A stretch of DNA of 64,000 bases from Polaribacter atrinae (GCF_038023995.1 NZ_CP150660.1:866501-930500); one strand, 5' to 3'; numbered from the stretch's first letter, positions 35,157 through 44,336 are shown. Numbers and translations: made by a program. The notes: generated from the sequence alone by a model not told the origin.

Positions 35157-36041
35157 CTATTTTAAAAACTTTTTCATTATTTTTAACACTCCAATTTTCT
35201 TTAATATTTTTTTTATAATTAAAACTAATTTATAAGAATTTGATTTTTTTAAAAGATTTAAATTTTTCCGATACAACCTATAAGAATCATAATATTTACT
35301 TAATATATTAACAGAAAAATTATAATATTCTTCATAAGTTAAAACTTCTTTTAAAGAACCTAAGACCTTAATCTGATTATCTTCTATACCTAATGTATTC
35401 ATTCTACCATCTGGATTAATTCTATAAAATGATAAAGGTTTATCTATAAAATCAATTTTATTAGTGATTTTCAATAATTTAATCCATACAACCCAATCTT
35501 CTTGTGCTGATAAATTTTCTGAAAACCTTATTGTATCAAACAATTTTCCTTCAAAGATTGCATATTGTAATTGTATTGAAAAAGAATTATATAAGAAATT
35601 TTCAAATGTTAAAGACTCCTTTGTAAATTCAAAACTAGGAGGGTAAACCCCCTTTGAATCAATTGATATCATCATAAAATTAGAAACTACTATTTCTGCT
35701 GCATTATTATTAGATAAAGAAAATGCATCTAATGATAATTCAAGTTTCTGAGGAGCTAATAAATCATCAGCATCCAAAAACTGTAGATATTGACCATTAG
35801 CTTGTTCAATTCCAAGATTTCTAGCACTACTTACTCCTCCATTTTCTTTATAAAAATACTTAAAACGTATGTCTTTTACTGCCCATGATTGTGCTATTTT
35901 CATTGTATCATCCGTACTACCATCATCAACCATAATACATTCCCATTCTAAATATGTTTGTTTATAAACAGACTCCAATGTTTCATTTAAAAATTTTCCC
36001 TGATTATAACAAGGTACTATTACCGATACTAACATTCCCAT
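35157..36041 (-). CDS. Family 2 glycosyltransferase
   Basis: A 294-residue GT-A enzyme. It has VSVIVPCYNQGKFLNETLES, CIMVDDGSTDDTMKIA, GGVSSARNLGIEQANGQYLQ and metal site FLDADDLLAPQKLE, then LSAQEDWVVWIKLL with the likely catalytic base. The C-terminus is basic (LKIMKKFLK) and could bind membrane. Gaps of 56 bases downstream and 37 bases upstream separate it from its neighbours. Sugar unknown. Confidence 0.92.
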   Translation of the reverse strand: MGMLVSVIVPCYNQGKFLNETLESVYKQTYLEWECIMVDDGSTDDTMKIAQSWAVKDIRFKYFYKENGGVSSARNLGIEQANGQYLQFLDADDLLAPQKLELSLDAFSLSNNNAAEIVVSNFMMISIDSKGVYPPSFEFTKESLTFENFLYNSFSIQLQYAIFEGKLFDTIRFSENLSAQEDWVVWIKLLKITNKIDFIDKPLSFYRINPDGRMNTLGIEDNQIKVLGSLKEVLTYEEYYNFSVNILSKYYDSYRLYRKNLNLLKKSNSYKLVLIIKKILKKIGVLKIMKKFLK

Positions 36042-36078
36042 TTTATATTAAATATTTTCAATTATAATAACACAGTTC

Positions 36079-37131
36079 TTAAATCTCAATTAAAGATTTA
36101 AAAAACAGTTCATATTCCAATGAAATTTTCTTGGGATGAAATTTTTCTCTTTTGATTAAATACTCGTTACTTTCAAATATTTTATTCATTTTAATATCTG
36201 TTACTGTCGTCAAAACTTCATTATAATTTCCTTTTTTTAAATCAAGTGTCGGTAAATTAAAATATTCTGCTACTTCTGTTAAATTTCCAATTTTTGGAAT
36301 TACCATTGGTTTATTAAAAGTTAATCCTAAGAATAAATTACCTGAATTTAAATTTTTAATCCTAGGAATAATCATCAAAGAAGAATTTCTAACCAAATCA
36401 ACCATATATCCATATTCTAAAAATCTATTATCAAAAAAATACTGTTCTTTCTTTAGTGGAAAGCATATTATTTTTTCAGCAATATATTTATAAATATTTC
36501 TAAAACGATATGGTCTCAAATATTTTGGATTTATAAACTGAAACATATTAGGTACTACCAAAAATTTATTTTTGACTGGAATTCTCCTAAAAACTTTTAG
36601 CAACAGAAGTACTTCTTCCATAGACCTTAAACTACCTATGGCAGAAACAACATATTTATCTTGAAAAGATACCTTAAACTTATCTTGATAGTCAAATATT
36701 TCCTGATCATTTAATAAGCTATCATACAAAGGGTGATTAATTAACTTATGTTGACAAGTTGTTGGGAAATATGATTTAAAATTATTTAATGAATAATGTC
36801 CGAAATGTATAACACCATCAGCATATTTATATAATAACTTGAATAAACCACTAAACTTATGACCTTTATCATAATGTGATTCTATATCATTTAATGTTAA
36901 AATAATTTTTGACTTTTTTTTCCAAATGATAATTTTCTCTTCTAAATCAATTAATTGTTCTTTAGTAGGTGCTCTAAAGGAAAAAATAGCTTCAGGAAAT
37001 TGAATATTTACAATTTTATATGCTTGTTTATAATCTCCCAAACTCCCATACACATAATTAAATACTGCATATTTATTTATTTCATCAAAATAAATATTTA
37101 GTACTTTATCATGGGGTATAAAAACATTCAT
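36079..37131 (-). CDS. GT-B-type glycosyltransferase-like protein
   Basis: A 350-residue protein that looks like a divergent GT-B transferase. The N-terminal half has a KIILTLNDIESHYDKGHK segment and YADGVIHFGHYS, the C-terminal half KYVVSAIGSLRSMEEVLLLL and the donor-site-like NSGNLFLGLTFNKPMVIPKI plus GNLTEVAEYFNLPTLDL. These match the beta-1,4-mannosyltransferase/GumK-like layout rather than classical GT4. No membrane helix. Eleven bases separate it from the next GT2 gene. Function inferred from fold pattern and context only. Confidence 0.68.
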   Translation of the reverse strand: MNVFIPHDKVLNIYFDEINKYAVFNYVYGSLGDYKQAYKIVNIQFPEAIFSFRAPTKEQLIDLEEKIIIWKKKSKIILTLNDIESHYDKGHKFSGLFKLLYKYADGVIHFGHYSLNNFKSYFPTTCQHKLINHPLYDSLLNDQEIFDYQDKFKVSFQDKYVVSAIGSLRSMEEVLLLLKVFRRIPVKNKFLVVPNMFQFINPKYLRPYRFRNIYKYIAEKIICFPLKKEQYFFDNRFLEYGYMVDLVRNSSLMIIPRIKNLNSGNLFLGLTFNKPMVIPKIGNLTEVAEYFNLPTLDLKKGNYNEVLTTVTDIKMNKIFESNEYLIKREKFHPKKISLEYELFFKSLIEI

Positions 37132-37142
37132 ACTTAAAACTA

Positions 37143-37970
37143 TTATTTTTTAAAACTTATTTTTTTTAAAACTCTATTTAATATACTATTTGTAGTTGCT
37201 TCTTTTAATCTTAACTTAAAAATTCGTTGTTCTCGTTCAAAAAAATCATAAAGTAATTTGCGTGCAATTATAAAGCCACCGTGTGAAGCAATCATTAAAT
37301 ATGTTTCTAAATTCATTTTTTCTACTTCGGCAGTAGTTTTTGCATTTTCATGAATATATGCATGAGCAATATTAAATTCCCCCCTCTTTAATTCATACCT
37401 TTTTGAAATTTTAATCCATAAATCTACATCCATACAAAAATGTAAATTCGTATTTAAAGGTCCACAATTATTCCAAGCTGCTTTGGAAAAAAAACAAGCA
37501 GGTTGCATAAAATCTTTATTGTTTGTCCAATTATAAAGTTGTTCTGTTGTTATAGGATCATAAAATTCAGGAGTATATTTAATTTCTTTATTTAAATTCA
37601 CCATATGGCCAATTCCAATAAAAGCTCCAACATTTGCTGGCCAGTTTAAACTACCAATTTTAATTAAAGTGTTTGGTAACAAATAATCATCACTATTAAT
37701 CCAATAATAAATAACACCTGTTGCTTTTAAAAACCCCTTATTTATCGCATCACTCTGACCATTATCTTTTTCACTTATCCAATAAGTAATATTTTCTTCA
37801 TATTTTTTAATTATGTCTATTGTGTTATCTGTACTACCTCCATCAATTATTATATATTCTAAATTTGGATAATTTTGATTTAAAACTGATTGAATTGTTT
37901 CCTCTATAAAATTGCCTTGATTATAAGAGGGTGTTACAATTGATATTTTAGGAAATGTTATTTTAGACAT
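37143..37970 (-). CDS. Family 2 glycosyltransferase (WcaA-like)
   Basis: A 275-residue GT-A enzyme with ISIVTPSYNQGNFIEETIQS, YIIIDGGSTDNTIDII, SEKDNGQSDAINKGF and metal site WINSDDYLLPNTL, then a PACFFSKAAWNNCG acceptor segment and the base region CMDVDLWIKISKRYEL. It is a paralogue of the broken glycosyltransferase gene immediately upstream (38129-38858), sharing SVLNQ-YPNLEYIIID and SDAINKGF-type motifs, so the two may derive from an old tandem duplication. Confidence 0.92.
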   Translation of the reverse strand: MSKITFPKISIVTPSYNQGNFIEETIQSVLNQNYPNLEYIIIDGGSTDNTIDIIKKYEENITYWISEKDNGQSDAINKGFLKATGVIYYWINSDDYLLPNTLIKIGSLNWPANVGAFIGIGHMVNLNKEIKYTPEFYDPITTEQLYNWTNNKDFMQPACFFSKAAWNNCGPLNTNLHFCMDVDLWIKISKRYELKRGEFNIAHAYIHENAKTTAEVEKMNLETYLMIASHGGFIIARKLLYDFFEREQRIFKLRLKEATTNSILNRVLKKISFKK

Positions 37971-38128
37971 TTTTAGTTATTTTTTTTCAATTTTAAAAAT
38001 TTGATGTACTCATTCAAAGTAAGTTAGTGGTGGATAGTTCTAATTCTTTTTATTAGTCTTATTAATTATATATTTTGTAAAGAAACGAATTATGTGGTAA
38101 ATTTTATACCCAATCCTTTTATAAAATT

Positions 38129-38858
38129 CTATTTTTTTTCTATTTTACATAAGTTATTTTCAACTTCATTTTCTAATAAATTTAATATTTCCTTATTATA
38201 ATCGTCTAAATGTTCTAGATATAATTGATTTTTAGAACGTATTCTAAAACTACTTAATAGCGCTTTTGTAGCATATAAACTTTCATATCTAAAAAAAGCA
38301 CACATAACTATAAATCTCCCGAAAATTTTAATTTTATGTTCAATTTTGAACCAGAACTCTCCCATAAACTTCTCCTCCAAAATACAGACTCTTATTGCCC
38401 CATAAATTGCCATAAGTATAATGATTAAATTTAGACAATTGTTTAAATTTTATTATTAGACTAACTGTTCTTCCTTTTTCATCATAAAAAGACGGCATAC
38501 CTAACAACCAATGAACTTGTTTAAAATTAAAAAAAATTCAGAAACAATAGAAAAAGGACCTTAACATACATATCATCTGAATTTATCCATGCCATAATTT
38601 CACATGTCAATTTATCAAAACATTTTTGAATAACATCATATAAACCTTTATCTATTTTCAGATACCCAATAGGTTAATTTTGCTTGATATTTCTCTATTA
38701 TTTCTATAAAATTATCTGTACTACCTCTATCAATAATTATGTATTCAAGATTAGGGTAATCTTGATTCAAAACCGATCTAATAGTCTCTTCTAAATAATT
38801 GGCTTCGTTATAATTAGGAGTAACTTATAGACTTTATAGATTGATTAGCCTTTTTCAT
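38129..38858 (-). pseudogene. Frameshifted family 2 glycosyltransferase relic
   Basis: Reading the minus strand in different frames recovers the pieces of one WcaA-like GT2 enzyme in order: a possible ATG at 38858; TPNYNEANYLEETIRSVLN and YPNLEYIIIDRGSTDN (about 38820-38708); DKGLYDVIQKCFDKL with AWINSDDMY (about 38660-38565); HWLLGMPSFYDEKGRT (about 38516-38465); and the C-terminal FFRYESLYATKALLSSFRIR in the only remaining open frame (38129-38413). At least three frame changes and an in-frame stop separate them, and the DGGS motif has become DRGS. The 94-codon frame at the 3' end is therefore a fragment, not a real gene. The paralogue at 37143-37970 is intact. Confidence 0.85.
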
Positions 38859-39003
38859 ATTCCGGTGTTTGCTCAAAAAAATAGTACTAATTATATTCTT
38901 TTTTAGAATAACTATAAATCTTTTACTTATATTTTTAATTTAGCTGCTGTATAATATTACCTATATTTTTTTTGTAATATATATTGTTTGAATCTAATTT
39001 ATG

Positions 39004-40257
39004 TTATTTTTTTGAAATATCTTCTAATGCATTAACAACTCGTTGTAAAGACTCACCATCAAGTTTGTATGTAAAATTCTCAACCATATCTGATTTATGT
39101 TTTTTATAATCTACTTTTTTATTAATAAAATATTCTATTGCTTTTTTTAAATTTATTTCAGTTTCTACTATTTTTTTATATTGCTCATATTTTTCTAACT
39201 TAGAGTAATGAATACTTGGACCATCTTCAAACAAATCATATGCAATAATATTTTTACCTAACAATAAAGCCTCCTCTATTACAGTTGACGAACGGCTAAT
39301 CACTAAATCTGAAATTTTAATATAGTCATAAACAGAAAAGACTCTATCATTTGGATAAATAAATTGAATATTATTCAAACTTAGTTTTAAGTCCTTCATA
39401 ACGTTTTCATAAATATTAGGATTAACAGAATCCTGCGGGTGCATTTTAACTATTAAAAAACAATTAGTAAAATCTATACTTTTATATATATTAGTAATAT
39501 AATCTATATAATAAACTTCTGGATTCTCTTTGTAATTATATTCTGTATGTAAACATGTTGCAACTAAGATAATCTTCCTTTTATTTATTACTTTAGCTTT
39601 CAATGAACTTGAAAGATTATTCTGTAAACTTACTTTATCATGATTTGGGTTCCCTGTTAAGTATGTATTTTTTACTTTTCTACCACCAAAAACAAGCTCG
39701 TCATAAATTATTTTACCAAAAACTATTTGATAATCTGAAGTAGAAGTTATTTGACCTTTTATATTATCATCCTGACAACCACCATGTTGTATACAAGTTG
39801 TTTTAGCTTTTTTGCTTTTTAAAAATCTTATGAAATCAACTCCTTTAAAATGTGATTTATAAAATAAGACAAAATCTAGACAAATTATATTTACACTTTT
39901 TTTATTTTTTATTGAATTTATTATAGGAATTGGCGAATTTACAATAAATATATTCTCACTATTATTAATCTTCTTTGTTAAATTATCATTCAAAAAATAA
40001 TTTGATAAATAAATTATAAAAATTTTATGTTTTTTTTCTTTTAAAAAATAGTTAATTAATGGAGTAAATATTCTTATTTCGGCTTTAGATGTAATAAGAA
40101 AGTTATACGAATCTTCTTTGTTTTTTTCACAAAAAAAGATAGAAGATAATACGTAAGATATAATTTCCTTTTTTGTTTTTAAAAAATAATTTGACAAAAA
40201 AATATTTTCGCCTAACAATCTTTTGACAATGTATTTTTTTATTTTTTTTAGAACCAT
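39004..40257 (-). CDS. CDP-glycerol-transferase/GT-B-like capsule protein
   Basis: A 417-residue protein with a basic N-terminus and a GT-B-like layout. Recognisable parts are TTCIQHGGCQDDN, YQIVFGKIIYDEL, TYLTGNPNHDKV, a central ILVATCLHTEY strand, FLIVKMHPQDS and the donor-site-like ISDLVISRSSTVIEEALLLGKN. The HGG, MHP and SSTVIEEA features are those of CDP-glycerol glycerophosphotransferases and related capsule transferases, so it may add a sugar or a polyol phosphate. Very rich in Lys, Asn and Ile, even by the standard of this locus. It lies four bases from the pyruvyltransferase gene and ends an upstream block of four genes before the glycosyltransferase relic. Confidence 0.7.
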   Translation of the reverse strand: MVLKKIKKYIVKRLLGENIFLSNYFLKTKKEIISYVLSSIFFCEKNKEDSYNFLITSKAEIRIFTPLINYFLKEKKHKIFIIYLSNYFLNDNLTKKINNSENIFIVNSPIPIINSIKNKKSVNIICLDFVLFYKSHFKGVDFIRFLKSKKAKTTCIQHGGCQDDNIKGQITSTSDYQIVFGKIIYDELVFGGRKVKNTYLTGNPNHDKVSLQNNLSSSLKAKVINKRKIILVATCLHTEYNYKENPEVYYIDYITNIYKSIDFTNCFLIVKMHPQDSVNPNIYENVMKDLKLSLNNIQFIYPNDRVFSVYDYIKISDLVISRSSTVIEEALLLGKNIIAYDLFEDGPSIHYSKLEKYEQYKKIVETEINLKKAIEYFINKKVDYKKHKSDMVENFTYKLDGESLQRVVNALEDISKK

Positions 40258-40261
40258 TTAA

Positions 40262-41410
40262 TTAATTAATTCTATTTAAGAAAAGTTTAAAGTCAATAAA
40301 GTAATCATCTTTTAGATGTTTGATAGTTATCCTATTAAATGAATTAATTTCATTTTCAATACTTAATATATCATTATTAAATATCATCTTATTATTAACA
40401 TTTAACATTTCTAACATACCTTGTGTTTTATAAGTATTAGAAGGTAAAAAGAAAGTGGGGACATTACTCATTAAACCAAAAATTCCAATATGATACCTTC
40501 CTGTAATCATTAAATCAAATTCTTTTATTAAGCTTCCTATATTATTATATCTAATACCATCCGAATAAGATATACTTTTAACCTTCATCGAGACTAATAT
40601 CTTTTCTATTTCATTTTCTTTTTCTTCAATTTTTAAAAAATAGGGTTCGAAGCCAAGAAATCTAATATCATCAATATGTTTAGTTATTTGATTAATCTTT
40701 ATTCCATTTTTTTGATTAGGGTATACTCCTAAAACGCCAAAAGTATATAGGCACTTTTTCTGTTTTGATTTATTAATTTTAAATTGATTTATAAAAGTTA
40801 GTTTTTCATTAATATTTGCTCGAAAAGCAAAATCAGGTATTAATGAACAATCTTTTATAGTTTTTTTTAAATAATTGTACGATCGAACCTCTCTAACACT
40901 TAAAAAATCAATATTATTTAATACTTTTTTTGTAAGTTTTTTATCAACACATTGATAACTCCCATTTACCATTGCAACTTTTTTACCAAAACTCTTTGCT
41001 AAATGTGCAAATCCTAATAATGTCAATCCACCTCTACTATTATGATGAATTGTACCTTCCATATTAATTACAACGAGATCGCTTAATAAAATTTTATCTT
41101 TAATTTCTTTCGAAAAATTATTAAGAGCTAATTCTTCCCACAATCTAATATTAAAAATTTTCTTTTCATTTCTTAAAACAATATTAAATCCAATAGTGTT
41201 TATTTTTTTTATAATCTTTCTTTTAATTCTTGTTTTAAAAGAGACATGAAACATTTCTTTATTAAACACATCATATCCAGTACCTAATGGCAAGAAATCT
41301 AAATCAGCATCTTTTAAATTTTTCTTTATAAATTTTGACAATTCTGTAACAGTAGCATGACAACCTGGATTTATCTCTATACGAGTATCATTAATAAATA
41401 AAACTTTCAT
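40262..41410 (-). CDS. Polysaccharide pyruvyl transferase family protein
   Basis: A 382-residue protein of the PS_pyruv_trans family (CsaB/WcaK-like). Matching parts are VVINMEGTIHHNSRGGLTLL, KKVAMVNGSYQCVDKKLTKK, DFLSVREVRSYNYLKK and FDLMITGRYHIGIFGLMSNV, the last being the conserved RxH signature. Family members add a pyruvate ketal to sugars from phosphoenolpyruvate; some relatives have other roles. It follows the Wzt-like ATPase gene with no gap, so a link with chain-end recognition by the exporter is possible but not shown. Confidence 0.83.
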   Translation of the reverse strand: MKVLFINDTRIEINPGCHATVTELSKFIKKNLKDADLDFLPLGTGYDVFNKEMFHVSFKTRIKRKIIKKINTIGFNIVLRNEKKIFNIRLWEELALNNFSKEIKDKILLSDLVVINMEGTIHHNSRGGLTLLGFAHLAKSFGKKVAMVNGSYQCVDKKLTKKVLNNIDFLSVREVRSYNYLKKTIKDCSLIPDFAFRANINEKLTFINQFKINKSKQKKCLYTFGVLGVYPNQKNGIKINQITKHIDDIRFLGFEPYFLKIEEKENEIEKILVSMKVKSISYSDGIRYNNIGSLIKEFDLMITGRYHIGIFGLMSNVPTFFLPSNTYKTQGMLEMLNVNNKMIFNNDILSIENEINSFNRITIKHLKDDYFIDFKLFLNRIN

Positions 41411-42676
41411 CTATATGTTTTTCCATTTACAAGATACAATTACACAACCAAAATCTTTAGGTTTATATCCATAAAAATCTGTACCTGTTTCCTCTATAGA
41501 AAATGAAACAAATTGATCTAAACTTCTAATCACTTCTTGGTTTTTTATATGAAAACCTAAACTTATAAAATAAGAATTAGGTGCTAGTAAAGAGTTTGGA
41601 ATTTGCACATTAATTACATTAATACCAAGCTTTATACCCAAATCAGTAATATTTTTTTGAGTAGTAAAGATATTCCTCTCTAATTCATCACTAATACGTA
41701 AACCAATAATTGGTTTGTTAACAAGTTTTTCTTTAGAAACTTTGAATTTAATTGAAACTGTTACCATTTCTTCAAAACCAAAAATAGAAGTCAAGGCTTT
41801 ATCTTTATTTATTATTGAGACTTCCAAAATATCGGAATCAAAGTTTGGTTTCTCACAATTATAATAAGCAGTAGCCTTCTCATCATCTTTTTTTAAGTAA
41901 AAATCTACTGCTGCATCTGTATCACCTTCAAAAACTACACTCCCATTACCCAAAACTACACATCTTGTACATAAGTTTTTTACTGCCGCCATATTATGAC
42001 TCACAAACAAAACCGTTCTACCATCAGTATTAGAAATATCTTGCATCTTACCAATAGCTTTCTTCTGAAACTCTGCATCTCCAACCGCTAAAACTTCATC
42101 TATAATTAAAATATCAGGTTCTAAAAAAGCAGCAACGGCAAAAGCTAAGCGAACAGTCATACCACTAGAATACCTTTTTACAGGTGTATCAATATAACGT
42201 TCACAGCCAGAGAACTCCACAATTTCATCTAATTTAGAGGCTATTTCTTTTTTGGTCATTCCTAAAATAGCACCATTTAAGAAGATATTTTCGCGTCCTG
42301 TCATTTCTGGATGAAAACCTGTACCCACTTCTAATAAAGATGCTATTCTTCCATTAGACTTAATAGAACCTGTTGTAGGACCAGTAACTTTAGATAAAAT
42401 TTTTAACAAGGTAGATTTTCCTGCGCCATTTTTACCTATAATTCCTAAAACTTCCCCTTTTTTAACTTCAAAATTAATATATCTAAGTGACCATACGTAA
42501 TCAGATTCCCCTTTTGTAGAACGATTATTTACATCACCAATTTTTAAAAAAGGATCTTCTTTACCTCGTATTTTATACCACCAGCGCTTTAAATCGTCAC
42601 TCATGGTACCAGAACCAACAAGACCCAATCGATATTGCTTACTTAAGTTTTCTATTTTTAAAATTGTTTCGCTCAT
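41411..42676 (-). CDS. Polysaccharide ABC exporter ATPase (Wzt type, with C-terminal glycan-binding domain)
   Basis: A 421-residue ATPase with Walker A GKNGAGKST (81-89), the Q-loop region LEVGTGFHPEMTGREN, signature YSSGM (169-173), Walker B ILIIDE (189-194) and switch FVSHNM. The YSSGM signature and RENIFLNG are hallmarks of the TagH/Wzt/KpsT group. After residue 255 comes a beta-rich Wzt_C domain, which in E. coli O8/O9a binds the terminal modification of the finished chain before export. It pairs with the permease upstream, from which it is separated by 59 bases. Confidence 0.92.
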   Translation of the reverse strand: MSETILKIENLSKQYRLGLVGSGTMSDDLKRWWYKIRGKEDPFLKIGDVNNRSTKGESDYVWSLRYINFEVKKGEVLGIIGKNGAGKSTLLKILSKVTGPTTGSIKSNGRIASLLEVGTGFHPEMTGRENIFLNGAILGMTKKEIASKLDEIVEFSGCERYIDTPVKRYSSGMTVRLAFAVAAFLEPDILIIDEVLAVGDAEFQKKAIGKMQDISNTDGRTVLFVSHNMAAVKNLCTRCVVLGNGSVVFEGDTDAAVDFYLKKDDEKATAYYNCEKPNFDSDILEVSIINKDKALTSIFGFEEMVTVSIKFKVSKEKLVNKPIIGLRISDELERNIFTTQKNITDLGIKLGINVINVQIPNSLLAPNSYFISLGFHIKNQEVIRSLDQFVSFSIEETGTDFYGYKPKDFGCVIVSCKWKNI

Positions 42677-42735
42677 TTAATGCTTTTATTATTAGTAAGA
42701 AATTTTTATTCTTTTAAAATTTACTTCTAACTAAT

Positions 42736-43590
42736 TTAAACTGTATCAATAAAATTCTTCTCGGCTTTGTTAAATACGAGTACACCTGCAACTAAAATAA
42801 AAACAATAATACCTACAGAATAGCCAAACATAGTTGTATTTAACGTTCCAGAACCTAGCAATATATAACGTGTTGTTTCTATTACAAAAGTTAAAGGATT
42901 GTATTCTACCACCCAAGCATATTTTGGCAATTTTTCTATAAAATAAGATACCGGATACATCACCGCAGAAATATACATTAACAACTGTAATCCAAAGCTA
43001 ATTAAAATATTTAAATCTCTATATTTGGTTACTAATGCAGAAATAATCATTCCTAACCCTAAACCTAACATCCCCATTAAAAGTACCATTAAAGGAAATA
43101 AAGCCGTATATTTATTAAAGCTAATGTCGGCACCATTTACATAGTAATACAAATAAAACACTAAAAATATAAATAGTTGGATTCCAAACCTTAAAAGATT
43201 TGAAATAACTATAGACATTGGCATAATCATTCTTGGAAAATACACTTTACCAAAAATACCTGCATTAGATGTAAATGTATTTGAAGTTGCTGTAAAACAA
43301 CTTTTAAAATAATTCCAAATAGTAATTCCTGCTAAATTAAATAAAAATGGTGGCACATTTCCTGTAGAAATATTAGCCACATTATTAAAAATTAATGTAA
43401 AAATTATTGAAGTAAACAAAGGCTGAATTAAATACCACAAAGGACCTAATATTGTCTGCTTATAAACTGTTACAACATCTCGTTTTACAAAAAGCATTAA
43501 CAAATCTCTATATTGCCAAACTTCTTTTAAATTTAAATCAAATAAATTATTTTTTGGCGTTATTTCAAAAAGCCACTTTTCTTTCTCCAT
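42736..43590 (-). CDS. Polysaccharide ABC exporter permease (Wzm type)
   Basis: A 284-residue inner-membrane protein with six hydrophobic segments of the ABC2 type. VWQYRDLLMLFVKRDVVTVY and TILGPLWYLIQPLF at the N-terminus are diagnostic for Wzm/TagG/KpsM permeases; VEYNPLTFVIETTRYILLGS near the C-terminus is the second conserved region. It makes the channel through which the lipid-linked chain crosses to the periplasm, driven by the Wzt-like protein. First gene of the minus-strand polysaccharide locus; a -7 element (43612-43619) and a 22-bp palindrome (43746-43767) lie upstream. Confidence 0.93.
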   Translation of the reverse strand: MEKEKWLFEITPKNNLFDLNLKEVWQYRDLLMLFVKRDVVTVYKQTILGPLWYLIQPLFTSIIFTLIFNNVANISTGNVPPFLFNLAGITIWNYFKSCFTATSNTFTSNAGIFGKVYFPRMIMPMSIVISNLLRFGIQLFIFLVFYLYYYVNGADISFNKYTALFPLMVLLMGMLGLGLGMIISALVTKYRDLNILISFGLQLLMYISAVMYPVSYFIEKLPKYAWVVEYNPLTFVIETTRYILLGSGTLNTTMFGYSVGIIVFILVAGVLVFNKAEKNFIDTV

Positions 43591-43611
43591 TTATTATTTT
43601 TTCTAAAAAAA

Positions 43612-43619
43612 CAAATATA
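43612..43619 (-). promoter_or_regulatory. -7 element before the polysaccharide locus
   Basis: Reads TATATTTG on the minus strand, an exact TAnnTTTG match, about 22 bases before the wzm-like start codon. No clear TTTG lies 19 bases further upstream. It is the best-placed candidate for the start of the locus transcript. Confidence 0.45.
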
Positions 43620-43745
43620 ATTTATTTTATGTTTTTGGGTATTTATTATCTACTATAAATTATTCTTTTTTATGATTTTATCTAATAAAAAACAACTTAT
43701 AAAATTTACAACAAAAAATTACAGGGGAATGGTATTAATAAAAAC

Positions 43746-43767
43746 TACTACTTTTGCAAAAGTAGTA
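43746..43767. promoter_or_regulatory. 22-bp perfect palindrome upstream of the polysaccharide locus
   Basis: TACTACTTTTG followed by its reverse complement CAAAAGTAGTA. Each strand carries TACTTTTG, a match to the TAnnTTTG promoter element, inside it. On the minus strand a TTTT lies exactly 19 bases upstream of that element. There is no T-run after it, so it is not a terminator. It may be an operator, or a second promoter giving a leader of about 150 bases. Confidence 0.45.
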
Positions 43768-43844
43768 AAAACAGTGGAGGTAAAAAAGATTTAAAAAAAA
43801 TAGAATAAAGAAAAAAAACTAATAAAACCTAGATTTTGGAAATT

Positions 43845-44258
43845 CTACAAAAAACTCTCAATCCCTAACTCATAACTCTTTAAACCAAAACCTAAAATAA
43901 CTCCTTTACAAACCGGAGATAAATAAGATTTATGTCTAAAAGCTTCTCTATTGTGTACATTAGAAATGTGCACTTCTACAACTGGAGTTGTAATGCCACT
44001 AATAGCATCTGCAATTGCAACTGAAGTATGTGTATAAGCACCTGCATTAAGAACAACGCCATCAAAACTAAAACCAACTTCGTGTAATTTATCAATGATA
44101 GCACCTTCACTATTCGATTGAAAATAAGACAACTCTACATCATTAAACTTTAATTGAAGAGTTCTAAAGTAATCTTCAAAAGTTTGTGAACCATAAATTT
44201 CTGGTTCTCTTTTTCCTAATAAATTTAAATTAGGACCGTTTAGTATAAGTAGCTTCAT
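43845..44258 (-). CDS. aroQ: 3-dehydroquinate dehydratase, type II
   Basis: A 137-residue cytoplasmic enzyme of the shikimate pathway that dehydrates 3-dehydroquinate to 3-dehydroshikimate. The N-terminus LLILNGPNLNLLGKREPEIY carries Arg17 and catalytic Tyr22; VLNAGAYTHTSVAIADAI and VEVHISNVHNREAFRHKSY supply the substrate-binding Asn and the catalytic His. Length is normal for the dodecameric type II enzyme. A TATTTTTG element (minus strand, 44263-44270) is only five bases before the start, so the mRNA may be nearly leaderless. A terminator of the upstream OMP gene lies in the gap. Confidence 0.95.
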   Translation of the reverse strand: MKLLILNGPNLNLLGKREPEIYGSQTFEDYFRTLQLKFNDVELSYFQSNSEGAIIDKLHEVGFSFDGVVLNAGAYTHTSVAIADAISGITTPVVEVHISNVHNREAFRHKSYLSPVCKGVILGFGLKSYELGIESFL

Positions 44259-44286
44259 AGTTCAAAAATACATTTTTTCAACAAAA

Positions 44287-44312
44287 AAACGGAAGCTTTT
44301 CAGCTTCCGTTT
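44287..44312. terminator. Terminator after the first small OMP gene
   Basis: A perfect 11-bp stem AAACGGAAGCT/AGCTTCCGTTT with a TTTC loop (44287-44297 with 44302-44312). On the minus strand it is followed by a T-run, 25 bases after the stop codon of the OMP gene. It shares the ACGGAAGC core with the terminator of the paralogue (44952-44980). Confidence 0.85.
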
Positions 44313-44336
44313 GTAAATATAATCAATATTTCTATT

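Noticed and set aside
38129-38413. 94-codon open frame as a small gene
   Set aside because: Its sequence (FFRYESLY and following) is the C-terminal part of a GT2 enzyme whose earlier blocks are found upstream in other frames, so it is a fragment of the pseudogene.
43746-43767. Palindrome as an intrinsic terminator
   Set aside because: Neither strand has a T-run after the stem and no gene ends near it in the right direction.
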